Shown: positions 5,476 to 13,277, counted from the first letter of the stretch. The stretch: DNA of 13,435 nt from Synergistaceae bacterium (GCA_030531285.1 JAUNNW010000022.1:1-13435), one strand, 5' to 3'. Made by a program: numbers and translations. The notes: generated by a model not told the origin, from the letters alone.

Positions 5476-7527
5476 TTACTCTTCCGTTTCCTCGGCTTTT
5501 TGCTCTTTCTGTTTCTTTTCTTTTTCTGCTTTGGCAGCCTTTTCCTCTTCCGTCAGGGGATTAAGCAACGGGGTTTCAACTTCGCGCTTCGACGTTGCTT
5601 TCTCGAAGTCTTTGCTGTTTTTCCTTAACTGTTCAAATTCCGCAGGACTTAAACTGTTTCTGCGATTGACAATATCGTCCGTAATGCGGGTGGCATCGCC
5701 CGGAGTCTGGAGAATTTCAGGCGTCAAAAAGACCATGAGATCTATTTTTTCGCGTTCCTTGTCAGTGCTTTTGAAAAGATTGCCGATAAGCGGAATGTAC
5801 GAGAAAAACGGCACTCTGCTGCGCATTACCTTTTCAGTTTCTTTTATCATGCCGCCGAGAACTATTGTCTGCCCGTTCGCGGCAAGAACGTTTGTTTTGA
5901 TTTCGCGTTTTGACGTAATCGGCGTATTTGAAGCCGTCGTCGTCAGAAGTTCTTCCGTACTCTGCTGAATGTCAAGCGCCACAAGGTCTCCGCTGCGTAT
6001 GTGCGGCGTAAGAGTGAGAATAAGCCCTACGTCTTTGTAATCGTAACTGTTCGTCACGGAAGTTGTGTTAGTTTTGTCCGTAAGACTTCCCTTAAGCTGC
6101 GGAATAACCTGACCAACCTGAAGATGACTTTCGAGGTTGTCTGTGCACATAATCTGCGGCATGGAAAGAACGTTTATCGCATCGTATTTGTTCAGCAGTT
6201 TGACGTAGGCGTAAATAAGTCCTGCGCCGTCAGTATTTGTAGTGGTGTAGCCGCCAGAAGCCGTATCGTGATACTCCTCACGTGTTACCATTTTTTCGTA
6301 AAGCGACATAATTTCGTTGGGAACGGAGGTGTTGCCAAGTTGTACGTTGGCGGCGCCCACAACGTCGCCAATCATTTTTCCGCCCCATGCCGCCCAGTCA
6401 ATACCTGCGCCTTTAAGTTTTGTGAGGTTGACTTCGGCAATAAGCCCTCGCAGAAGCACTTGGCGCGGACGCACGTCAAGTTGTTTGAGAATGGATTTAA
6501 GAGAGTCAAATTCTTCCTGAGAAGCAGTAAAAACAAGCGTGTTCGTCGGAAGGTCTGGAACAACCGTTGCGCGCCCTGAAGATGCTGAAGCTGTAGTATC
6601 TCCGCTTGCTGCTTTTGCGGAAGCAAGCCCTGAAAGTATTTTTGTCAGCTGTTCGGCAACAGTCTTCGCATCCGCGTTCTGCAGTTTGTAGACGTGATAA
6701 TTCTGCGCCCGTGAAGGCACATCAAGCTGTTTCAGTACACGCGCTGTTTCGCGCTGCGCCTGAGCTCCGCCTATTACAGACAGCTGCTTGGTGCGCGCAT
6801 CACCCACAGCCACAATGCCGGCAAGTTTTGAGGTCATATCCTTGCCCATAGCGTTAAAAATCGTTTCCAGCGATTTTGCGCCGGCGTGCTTCAACTGATA
6901 CACCTTTATGCTACGCACAGAATCCTGACTGTCTATGGAACGTATTATTTTTGTTGCCTTGTTCAGCAGCGTCTGCTTCCCTGTAATAACCACCGATGCA
7001 CCGCTTCCGGCAGAGGAAGCGTTAAGCCCCGGCAACGATGCTTTGAGAGGCGCTGTAACAAAATCAGCCTTAACGTATTTCAAAGGAACTACTTGAACTG
7101 CTACGGCTTCACCAGGCTCCACGCTATAATCGCCGGAATACACTTCGCTGCTTGTGCTTGGGCCTGCGCTCAACGGCACAACTTTCGTAAAACCGCCCAT
7201 ATCCTGAATGGCAAGATTGTTCATTTCAAGCACGGAAAGCATAACCTGCCGCGCTTCTTTGATAGGGATCTCCTTCGGCGAAACAACGGACACCTTGCCG
7301 GAAACAGACGGATCCACAACTATATTTTCTCCGAGAACCTCCGACATGAAATGGATAAATTTGGAGATTTCAAGCTCCGTAAAATTCATCTGCACCTTGC
7401 CGGTCTTACGCATTTCCTTTGCTGCTGCGACAAGATTTTCTTCTTCCTGATTGGCAGCCGCAGACGAAGGCGCGCCTCCCCCCGCAATCAGCGCAACCGC
7501 AAGCAGAATAGCGACAATTTTTTTCAT
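5476..7527 (-). CDS. gspD: Type II secretion outer-membrane secretin GspD
   Basis: A 683-residue secretin, the multimeric outer-membrane channel. Residues 1-25 form a Sec signal peptide without a lipobox. N0 lies at about 44-118, N1 at 143-200, N2 at 206-270 and N3 at 276-352, the last with a Ser/Ala-rich insert at 301-320. The secretin core spans about 355-605 and holds VGLILTLTPHI (499-509), TIVLGGMIKETE (554-565) and the hallmark VPFFSYIPLIGNLF (572-585). The last 50 residues are a Lys/Glu-rich tail (acidic and basic stretch 659-683) instead of a recognisable S-domain, and no pilotin gene lies nearby. The ATG has GGGGAGA upstream. The gene lies 15 bases after gspI. Confidence 0.96.
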   Translation of the reverse strand: MKKIVAILLAVALIAGGGAPSSAAANQEEENLVAAAKEMRKTGKVQMNFTELEISKFIHFMSEVLGENIVVDPSVSGKVSVVSPKEIPIKEARQVMLSVLEMNNLAIQDMGGFTKVVPLSAGPSTSSEVYSGDYSVEPGEAVAVQVVPLKYVKADFVTAPLKASLPGLNASSAGSGASVVITGKQTLLNKATKIIRSIDSQDSVRSIKVYQLKHAGAKSLETIFNAMGKDMTSKLAGIVAVGDARTKQLSVIGGAQAQRETARVLKQLDVPSRAQNYHVYKLQNADAKTVAEQLTKILSGLASAKAASGDTTASASSGRATVVPDLPTNTLVFTASQEEFDSLKSILKQLDVRPRQVLLRGLIAEVNLTKLKGAGIDWAAWGGKMIGDVVGAANVQLGNTSVPNEIMSLYEKMVTREEYHDTASGGYTTTNTDGAGLIYAYVKLLNKYDAINVLSMPQIMCTDNLESHLQVGQVIPQLKGSLTDKTNTTSVTNSYDYKDVGLILTLTPHIRSGDLVALDIQQSTEELLTTTASNTPITSKREIKTNVLAANGQTIVLGGMIKETEKVMRSRVPFFSYIPLIGNLFKSTDKEREKIDLMVFLTPEILQTPGDATRITDDIVNRRNSLSPAEFEQLRKNSKDFEKATSKREVETPLLNPLTEEEKAAKAEKEKKQKEQKAEETEE

Positions 7528-7542
7528 GCTGACATCTCCCCG

Positions 7543-7941
7543 TTATTCGCCGTTTGAAGGCAGAACAATTTTTATTTTTTTATTTGTTGCTTTGTTTTCA
7601 AGCTCAAGCTCGCGCCAGCTGAAATTTGCGTCAGGCTTAAGTTTGCTTGTTTCCCTGTTAAAGTCAAGTTTCCCAAAATCTTTGGTAAAAAATTCTTTCG
7701 TTTTTTGCTCTGTTCTCCATTTGAGGTTGTTCTCACTGCCGTTTTCGTTAAGTTCGCCGGTCAGAATTTTCGAACGCAGCCTCTCTGCCGCAAGCAGAAA
7801 ACTCTCCTGTTCTTTCACCTCGCGCAGTCCGTTCTGCGCCATAACAACCAGCTTTAACGAAGCCGCGGCAGTCAGCGAGAGAATCGCAACTGCAAGCATT
7901 ACCTCAATCAGAGTAAAACCAGACGATTTTCCGCGCGTCAT
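7543..7941 (-). CDS. gspI: Type II secretion minor pseudopilin, GspI-like
   Basis: A 132-residue prepilin-like protein. The leader ends SSG at residues 6-8, followed by FTLIE with Glu at +5 and the hydrophobic helix VMLAVAILSLTAAASLKLVV. The following NGLREVKEQESFLLAAERLR helix resembles GspI, the minor pseudopilin that nucleates the I-J-K tip complex. The C-terminal half is lysine- and glutamate-rich and less conserved, so GspH cannot be fully excluded; length, motif and the otherwise missing I gene favour GspI. Its ATG overlaps the gspC stop by one base (TGATG), implying coupled translation. It sits between gspC and gspD, away from gspJ and gspK, which is unlike the common H-I-J-K order. 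Confidence 0.75.
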   Translation of the reverse strand: MTRGKSSGFTLIEVMLAVAILSLTAAASLKLVVMAQNGLREVKEQESFLLAAERLRSKILTGELNENGSENNLKWRTEQKTKEFFTKDFGKLDFNRETSKLKPDANFSWRELELENKATNKKIKIVLPSNGE

Positions 7942-8825
7942 CAGTTCACGTCATATTTCAGATTAAGCGTTGAGTTGCCTCTCTGGACAGCAACGTCAAA
8001 ACGCGAACCTGACATAAGCGAATTTATGGCGTTGGAAAGGTCTCCGAGATTTGAGATGTTCACCCCATTCACAGCCTTTATCACGTCGCCTTCGGCAACA
8101 CCTGCCATTCCGAGCACGCTGTCCGAAGCAATCCTCTCAATTTTCATCCCGCCTCCGTCTGCAGGCGTCATTTTCATTTTGCCGACCTCTTCATACGGAT
8201 TCAGCAGCAGTTTGTCAAGAACCTCGCGCGGCATATAGCCGTCCTTGTCCTTATCCGCCTTGCGCACAGAAGAAAAATCTATTCGATTTCCGCTCTGTTT
8301 GCGGCTGCCGGAAACAGGCATACTTCCTCCGCCGACAAGCGAAATATACAGAGCGCAGCTTTCGCCGTTGTGCGAAAGCAGAACTCTGCCGTAACTGACA
8401 TCTTCAAGCGTCCAGCCGCCTATCTCCTGCCTGACAAGAAGCAATTTCGCTTCGCCTCCGTCTGAAATCCATGCTCCAACTCGCGGAAGCGTGCCTTTAA
8501 GCACAAAGTTTTCCACGGCTGTCGCAGAATTTTTCTGCGGCGAACGTATAACGGAACCAAACAGATTGCTCTTTGAAATGCTTCCTTCTCCGCCAACGGA
8601 AGCAGAAGCGATATAAGGTCTGCGGTTTGCAACGGCGGCGGCAAGTTCATATTTCGCAGAAATATCCATTCTTTGCACTACGGAAGCCGCAAGCAGGTCA
8701 AAGCAATATGCCGCAAGCAGAAAATATGCGAACAGAGCTGCGCGGGAGATTGTATTCTCCGTTCTGTTTTTGTTGTCCGAAGGCTTAACGGCGCTGAATT
8801 TCGACAACACTGACTTAAAAGTCAT
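7941..8825 (-). CDS. gspC: Type II secretion inner-membrane protein GspC with PDZ domain
   Basis: A 294-residue bitopic protein linking the platform to the secretin. A cytoplasmic stretch (1-27) is followed by one membrane helix (about 28-50). The periplasmic homology region (about 85-165) begins SKSNLFGSV and contains LKGTLP; in known systems it binds GspD N0. The C-terminal PDZ domain (about 225-294) contains AGVAEGDVIKAVNG (241-254). Between them, DKDKDGYMPREV (191-202) resembles an EF-hand or dockerin calcium loop, and this is unusual for GspC. A PDZ end rather than a coiled coil is the commoner GspC form. The ATG overlaps the gspN stop (ATGA). Confidence 0.9.
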   Translation of the reverse strand: MTFKSVLSKFSAVKPSDNKNRTENTISRAALFAYFLLAAYCFDLLAASVVQRMDISAKYELAAAVANRRPYIASASVGGEGSISKSNLFGSVIRSPQKNSATAVENFVLKGTLPRVGAWISDGGEAKLLLVRQEIGGWTLEDVSYGRVLLSHNGESCALYISLVGGGSMPVSGSRKQSGNRIDFSSVRKADKDKDGYMPREVLDKLLLNPYEEVGKMKMTPADGGGMKIERIASDSVLGMAGVAEGDVIKAVNGVNISNLGDLSNAINSLMSGSRFDVAVQRGNSTLNLKYDVN

Positions 8826-9409
8826 CGCACCAGCCTCCAGTTTCCGGGCGCTGTTTTCTCAAGTCCTTTGACCATACCTTTGCTCAGCATTTCCAGCGCG
8901 TTTTCAACTTCTGCCGGAACTTTCAGCGCAAGCTGCGCTCTGCGGATTTCCCCGCTGCCGAGCGAAAACTCCGCAAAACCTTCTGCGGAAAATTCTCCGC
9001 TGACGTTCACGTCACGCAAAGATACTGTGTCTTTTTCAGCGGAAAGTTGCATAACTCCGCTGTTCCACGAAAGCTGCTGCTTTGTTATGAGCGTAAGAGA
9101 GCCGCTTCCAATCTCCACAAGCGCAGACGGCTTTCCGCAAAGAGTTCTGAATATGGCAGGATTGACCGCTATTCTGTCGGTTTTGAAGCGCAACAGCGGA
9201 AAATCAGCAAGCACGCGGCTGCACACGAATTTCTTGTCCAGCAGTCCCTCTGTCGGGGAATTCTGCGCCGAAACATACACGCCGTTATTTGCGGCAATTC
9301 GGAAAATCCTTGTCACGGCATAAGACTGCACGGCATTCCACGGGAAAAACAGCACGCAGCCGAGCAGAAAAACAAGAAAACATATCAGAAGAGTTTTTAC
9401 TTTCTTCAC
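8822..9409 (-). CDS. gspN: Type II secretion GspN-like protein
   Basis: A 195-residue protein with one N-terminal membrane helix (about 7-27) and a beta-rich periplasmic part lacking conserved catalytic residues, as expected for the AsmA-like GspN. Its role in secretion is poorly defined and it is dispensable in some systems. It is shorter than most GspN proteins I know, which are nearer 250 residues. The identification rests strongly on position, between gspM and gspC, and on overall architecture. The start codon is GTG, overlapping the gspM stop as GTGA; the end overlaps gspC as ATGA, so M-N-C form a tightly coupled trio. Confidence 0.7.
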   Translation of the reverse strand: MKKVKTLLICFLVFLLGCVLFFPWNAVQSYAVTRIFRIAANNGVYVSAQNSPTEGLLDKKFVCSRVLADFPLLRFKTDRIAVNPAIFRTLCGKPSALVEIGSGSLTLITKQQLSWNSGVMQLSAEKDTVSLRDVNVSGEFSAEGFAEFSLGSGEIRRAQLALKVPAEVENALEMLSKGMVKGLEKTAPGNWRLVR

Positions 9410-9879
9410 CGCTCTGCGCCTCCCACGGAAAGTTTGATGAAAAGCAGTCTTTCGCCGTTGGAATTTGCCGCGCGCACTTCCGCGGCTGATATCTGCATAC
9501 CTTTTGCCGACAGCATGGAAATAAGTTTTTCAAGCTCGTCCGGATACACTCTGTCAGCGCGCACAAGCGTTTCACCGCCGTTGGAATCCAACTGCGAAAT
9601 TCTGTCTGAAAGTCCTGCGGCATTTATAACGTCCGTAAGCGATGTTAGGCTTGCGTCAGCAACAGCCGGACTGTCTGAAACATTATAAGCTTTAAGCTGC
9701 GTCGCTGCATTCAAAACGCTGTTTGCATCGTTAAGCAAAGCTTTGTTTCCGTTCAGCCGCGAAACTGCGGCAAGAAACAGAACCAGCGCAAGCAGCCACA
9801 AAACAACCGCAAACACAACCTTTTTGGTCAGTCTCTCGGTTTCGCCGCCGGAAAAGAAATTGAAATTTATGACCGTCAT
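9406..9879 (-). CDS. gspM: Type II secretion platform protein GspM
   Basis: A 157-residue bitopic inner-membrane protein: a short cytoplasmic segment, one helix at about 21-40, then a periplasmic ferredoxin-like domain (about 80-155). GspM pairs with GspL and stabilises the platform. The cytoplasmic segment carries GGETERL at 11-17, just before the membrane helix. The same seven residues occur before the helix of GspL. Family assignment depends on size, topology and the L-M-N order, since GspM sequences diverge strongly. The start ATG overlaps the gspL stop (ATGA). Confidence 0.85.
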   Translation of the reverse strand: MTVINFNFFSGGETERLTKKVVFAVVLWLLALVLFLAAVSRLNGNKALLNDANSVLNAATQLKAYNVSDSPAVADASLTSLTDVINAAGLSDRISQLDSNGGETLVRADRVYPDELEKLISMLSAKGMQISAAEVRAANSNGERLLFIKLSVGGAER

Positions 9880-11075
9880 TTCTTTTTTGCCTCCGTCAGT
9901 GAAATCGTAAAACGCATACCGTCCTTCTGCGTCTTCTGCACGCTGTCGGTAACAGCGTCAAAACCCCTGTCTGAAAGAACTTTTCTGAACGCATCAATAA
10001 CCGTTGTGTCGGATGCCTTGCCTGAAAGCTGCATCCTGTCCGGAGAATAGCGCAGTTCGTCAAGCTGCGGCTTTGCTGAAAGAGTTTCCCAAGCCGCGGC
10101 TATGCGGTCAAAATACAAGCCAAACGACGCTTCCGAACTATCCGCGCTGACTGAACGCAGCTTCTGCACAACAGACGCAACAGGATTGGCGCTTGTCTCT
10201 CCAAGTATCGTTTTGTAAATTTCAGCAGGCGCCGACGCAAAACGGCTTCTGCCCGTATAGTTTATGCCGAGCAACAACATTGCCGCGACAAGGAACAGCG
10301 CGGCAGAAACTATCGCCGCATCGGTATATGCTTCAAGCTTTGCCGCCAGACGCTCCGTCTCGCCTCCGGCAGAAGCGGCTGAGGAAGACAAATTCAGCCC
10401 GGCTGCGCCTTTGCAAACAGCAAGCGCATTGTCCCCCGCCTGCTGGAAAAAATTTTCTTCGTCAGGTTTAACGCTGTATATCTTCAATTCCCTGTCGGGA
10501 AAGACAGTTTTACCGTATTCAAGCAACTGCGCGCCAAGATCTTCCGCTGAACCCTCGTCAGCCGGAATCCAGCGGTAAAACCGCGCTTCTCCTTCAACGA
10601 AAAGCATTCCGCAGCTGCAGTCTTCATAACTGCACACCACAACGCCTTCACCGTTCACGCGACCGGCGAAAAGATACGGAGCAGGCCACAACACGCAATC
10701 TCCGAAACGTTGTTCAATTTCCTCCGCCTCCGCTTTTGAAATAAACCATGCTGTTCCCGATGTTTCGTTTGACTTCTGCGATGTAATCTGCGGAACAATG
10801 CCAAGAGAGTTTTCTCCTGCGCCGAGCAACGGACGGAAACGGAGTTCAAGAGCGTCTCTCACCGAAACCTTGCGCCCGAACGGAAAAGAAAAACTGCAAA
10901 GAGAAAGCGTACGCAACGGCACGGATACCACCTTGAGCTCACCCTGCAAAAGCTCTGTTTCGCCTTCGGTATGGACAAATCGCAGCCTTGCGCGCCCAAG
11001 CGGCCTAACAGGGCGCAGAACATTCACTGCGTCGCTGAAACTGTATTGTTTGGTAAGAGCATCCTTCAAAGACAT
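9876..11075 (-). CDS. gspL: Type II secretion platform protein GspL
   Basis: A 399-residue protein with the GspL plan: a large cytoplasmic actin-like-fold domain (about 1-235) that recruits the ATPase GspE, one membrane helix (about 254-272) and a periplasmic ferredoxin-like domain (about 325-395) that pairs with GspM. The juxtamembrane segment contains GGETERL (237-243), repeated in GspM. The cytoplasmic domain is rich in Cys (60, 127, 148, 153, 155). It starts with ATG nine bases after gspK. A GGGAGGA lies further upstream than usual (about 13 bases), with AGAAGA closer in. The call combines topology and position; primary sequence similarity in this family is low. Confidence 0.88.
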   Translation of the reverse strand: MSLKDALTKQYSFSDAVNVLRPVRPLGRARLRFVHTEGETELLQGELKVVSVPLRTLSLCSFSFPFGRKVSVRDALELRFRPLLGAGENSLGIVPQITSQKSNETSGTAWFISKAEAEEIEQRFGDCVLWPAPYLFAGRVNGEGVVVCSYEDCSCGMLFVEGEARFYRWIPADEGSAEDLGAQLLEYGKTVFPDRELKIYSVKPDEENFFQQAGDNALAVCKGAAGLNLSSSAASAGGETERLAAKLEAYTDAAIVSAALFLVAAMLLLGINYTGRSRFASAPAEIYKTILGETSANPVASVVQKLRSVSADSSEASFGLYFDRIAAAWETLSAKPQLDELRYSPDRMQLSGKASDTTVIDAFRKVLSDRGFDAVTDSVQKTQKDGMRFTISLTEAKKK

Positions 11076-11084
11076 TCTTCTGTT

Positions 11085-12014
11085 TTATTCCTCCCAGCGA
11101 AGCAGACCGGTGTCTTTTCCGCGCTGTACAACAGCCCTGTAATTTCTTGACAGCGCACCCTCAGCAACCTTAATCGACAACTCAAAACAGCCGCTCTCTG
11201 TTGACAGCACGTTGGAAAGCCTCGTCAAAACCGCTGCCGAAAATCCGGGATAACTTTTCAAATCCGATATTTTCTTGACAGGGGCATTCTTCCGCGCGTC
11301 AACAAATGATGCCGCAGTCCCATAACCTATACTCGAATCCAACACGGCAAGCGTCTCGGCATTTGCCGAATTAACATTTATTTTATCACTGCCGAGCGCA
11401 GAAATAAACTGTGCAAGATATTTTTTTCCCTTATTTTTTTTTGTGCCGTAAAGCAGCGCATCGTCCACTCCGTCAAGCAATTTCAACTCCGACAGCGCGT
11501 AAATCGGCCTGTTAAGATAATTTTGTTTTTCAACGCTTCCCAATTTCTGCTCACTGTCGGCATCCATAAAATCAAGCGCCTTCTGTGCAAGTTCAGGACA
11601 GCCCACCTCAGCCCAAACAGTTTTCCACGCCTGTTCATACTCGGCGCGCAACGTGTTCCCGTCCGGCAGAAAAATGCCCCGCGCTGAAATTCTGTCGTCC
11701 AACGGTTTGATTTTAACATCAATTTTAAACCCGCCAAACTCCATGGAAATTCCCCCGTTTGGAGAATAAAGCGTTTCGCTGAAACTGTCATAGCCGTTGT
11801 TGTCCTCGTTGATCTTCTGCGAAGCATAGACACACGCTTCCCTTGCCGCGCAACGCGAACGAAAAGCGAAATCCTCGGCGGAAACGCGCAAAAGCTGCAC
11901 GCGGACAAACCACGCGAACGCAACCGCCGATGTCAGCAGCAACGTAACCGCAAACATCACGGACAACAAAACAAACCCCTTATTTTGTACTCTTCCGCGA
12001 ATTTTTTCTCTCAT
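11085..12014 (-). CDS. gspK: Type II secretion minor pseudopilin GspK
   Basis: A 309-residue large minor pseudopilin that caps the pseudopilus tip with I and J. The leader MREKIRGRVQNKG ends in Gly, followed by FVLLSVMFAVTLLLTSAVAF. The +5 position is Ser instead of Glu, the known hallmark of GspK. The large soluble part includes the DFMDADSE segment and a helix-hairpin-helix-like stretch with INVNSANAETLAVL followed by YPGF, as in other GspK proteins. An in-frame ATG lies further upstream at 12086, but GGAGGA five bases before the ATG at 12014, and the leader length, support the shorter form. It overlaps the end of gspJ by 35 bases. Confidence 0.92.
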   Translation of the reverse strand: MREKIRGRVQNKGFVLLSVMFAVTLLLTSAVAFAWFVRVQLLRVSAEDFAFRSRCAAREACVYASQKINEDNNGYDSFSETLYSPNGGISMEFGGFKIDVKIKPLDDRISARGIFLPDGNTLRAEYEQAWKTVWAEVGCPELAQKALDFMDADSEQKLGSVEKQNYLNRPIYALSELKLLDGVDDALLYGTKKNKGKKYLAQFISALGSDKINVNSANAETLAVLDSSIGYGTAASFVDARKNAPVKKISDLKSYPGFSAAVLTRLSNVLSTESGCFELSIKVAEGALSRNYRAVVQRGKDTGLLRWEE

Positions 12015-12690
12015 TTCCGTCCTCCGACTTGGCAGAACTGTTCTGTTCAGCGCCTGAAACTGCGCCGTGCCCGAAATATTCCTCATACTCCGTCACGGCA
12101 TCGCCGCGTTTAAGTTCTATCTTCACAGCCTCAGGCAGCTGCCCCGAATAATCCTCGCTCCACTCAGAGCCCTGCAGCGCATATATCTTCATACCGCTCA
12201 CGGAAGGAATAATATTCTTTCCCGTTTCTGGCTTCAGCTTCTCAATATCAACGTTTATTGGTGTTCTATCCGCAGCGTCCGCAAGCAGCAAGGTATCGTC
12301 AAGAGGCAGGGCAAGTTCCCAACGGTAAAGCCCGCCCTTAATTTTTTTGAGTCTGTTCTCCTTGAAAACGCGATAGACACAAACTGCGGCAGGATTTCCC
12401 TTTTTAAGCGGCAGAAACGAAAACACAGCCAGTCTGTCATCTTCCGCGACAGAAAGCCCTGACGCTCTTTCAGCGCGAACGGACGACTGCGCATCGCGAA
12501 CGGCAGAACGCAACTCCGCGAAAATGCCAAGCACTGCTTGACGCTCCTTGTTGTAAGCCATACGGCTCTTCTGAGCGTCATCAAGCGACCGCACGGTAAA
12601 AACAAGCGGGGCCAGCGCAGCAACGGAAATAATTCCGAAAATCGCGACGGCAATCATTATCTCAATCAGAGTAAACGCTTTTTTGTTCAA
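11980..12690 (-). CDS. gspJ: Type II secretion minor pseudopilin GspJ
   Basis: A 236-residue minor pseudopilin of the I-J-K tip complex. With the TTG start the leader is only five residues (MNKKA), followed by FTLIE with Glu at +5 and the helix IMIAVAIFGIISVAALAPLVF. The residue before the cut is Ala instead of the usual Gly. The soluble region (for example YNKERQAVLGIFAELRSAVRDA) is GspJ-like, and the C-terminal tail is hydrophilic and low in complexity. GAGGGG seven bases upstream supports the TTG at 12690. The frame is open to an ATG at 12777, but that start would overlap the upstream protease gene and give a 34-residue leader. It is the first gsp gene of the unit. Confidence 0.85.
   Translation of the reverse strand: MNKKAFTLIEIMIAVAIFGIISVAALAPLVFTVRSLDDAQKSRMAYNKERQAVLGIFAELRSAVRDAQSSVRAERASGLSVAEDDRLAVFSFLPLKKGNPAAVCVYRVFKENRLKKIKGGLYRWELALPLDDTLLLADAADRTPINVDIEKLKPETGKNIIPSVSGMKIYALQGSEWSEDYSGQLPEAVKIELKRGDAVTEYEEYFGHGAVSGAEQNSSAKSEDGNERKNSRKSTK
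12020..12025 (-). promoter_or_regulatory. Ribosome binding site deciding the gspK start
   Basis: GGAGGA on the minus strand ends five bases before the ATG at 12014, inside the 3' end of gspJ. It favours this ATG over the in-frame ATG at 12086, which would put 24 extra residues ahead of the leader. Confidence 0.7.
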
Positions 12691-12697
12691 CAAAACA

Positions 12698-12703
12698 CCC
12701 CTC
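12698..12703 (-). promoter_or_regulatory. Ribosome binding site for the TTG start of gspJ
   Basis: GAGGGG on the minus strand lies seven bases before the TTG at 12690. A second TTG directly upstream (12691-12693) would have a four-base spacer and is less likely. Confidence 0.55.
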
Positions 12704-12749
12704 AAAAGCAGCTGCCGATTGCAAACGGCGCTCGGCAATTCATTTTTTA

Positions 12750-13271
12750 TCACAGCGGGAAAAACCATATCGCCCACACGTTGCCCAAAAAATGAAAAAT
12801 CATCGCCGGCAGAACATTGTCATACCTTTCCCGCAAAAAACTCATAACAAGCCCGGGAAAAAACGTCGCAAGCAGCCATAAATTCCTCACGGCAACCAAA
12901 TGAGACGCCGCAAACAAAACATTCACGCATACAACGGCAACATATATACTTGTGTAACGTTTCAGCAACGTCTGAAGCCAGCCACGAAAAAAAGTCTCCT
13001 CAATAACCGCGGCGGCAAGACCTGCGCCAAGCATATCAAAAACAGTTCCTGCGTCTCTGTGAAAAGGCAAATTCGCGCCGCGCCAGCACAAGGCGACAGG
13101 CGTAAGCAACAAAAGCACCGCCGCGCTTACAACCAGCGTAAAACGCAGCGAGCGCCTGTCTGCACGCCATTCAAGCCCATACACCGACGCATCTTCCTTG
13201 CGAAAACGGCACCAAACGTACGGGAAATAAAGCATAACCACCGCAACTGTCAAAGACCAAAAATTATTCAT
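12750..13271 (-). CDS. CPBP-family glutamic intramembrane protease, MrtS-like candidate
   Basis: A 173-residue multi-span membrane protein (180 if the GTG at 13292 is used). The CPBP/Rce1 motifs are complete; numbering here is from the GTG. EETFFR (98-103) gives the catalytic Glu pair and Arg, FAASH (127-131) the second motif, and HFLGN (167-171) the third, with His and Asn. About four to five hydrophobic spans surround them. Family members cleave inside membranes; some remove C-terminal sorting tails. In Synergistota a small enzyme of this type, MrtS, is paired with Synerg-CTERM proteins, and placement 59 bases before gspJ fits this role. That assignment is inference; a bacteriocin-immunity or generic CPBP role remains possible. 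The ATG at 13271 lacks a ribosome binding site but sits seven bases after a perfect -10 box. Confidence 0.85.
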   Translation of the reverse strand: MNNFWSLTVAVVMLYFPYVWCRFRKEDASVYGLEWRADRRSLRFTLVVSAAVLLLLTPVALCWRGANLPFHRDAGTVFDMLGAGLAAAVIEETFFRGWLQTLLKRYTSIYVAVVCVNVLFAASHLVAVRNLWLLATFFPGLVMSFLRERYDNVLPAMIFHFLGNVWAIWFFPL

Positions 13272-13277
13272 AACGAT

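Noticed and set aside
6886..7557. A 223-residue plus-strand frame opposite gspD
   Set aside because: Shadow frame of the secretin gene; rich in Arg, His and Cys with no domain resemblance.
12015..12086. Extended GspK N-terminus from the ATG at 12086
   Set aside because: GGAGGA is correctly spaced for the ATG at 12014, and the shorter form gives a normal prepilin leader.
2333..12690. Type IV pilus assembly locus as an alternative to T2SS
   Set aside because: GspC with PDZ, GspK lacking Glu+5, GspL/M/N and a GspG with its calcium-loop ending are T2SS features; pilM-N-O-P and pilT are not present.
12713..12737. Hairpin TGCCGA/TCGGCA between the protease gene and gspJ
   Set aside because: Only 6 bp with a 13-base loop and no T-run; too weak to call a terminator, so the genes are treated as one unit.
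12691..12777. Extended GspJ N-terminus from the ATG at 12777
   Set aside because: It would overlap the protease gene and give a 34-residue leader, while a good ribosome binding site serves the TTG at 12690.
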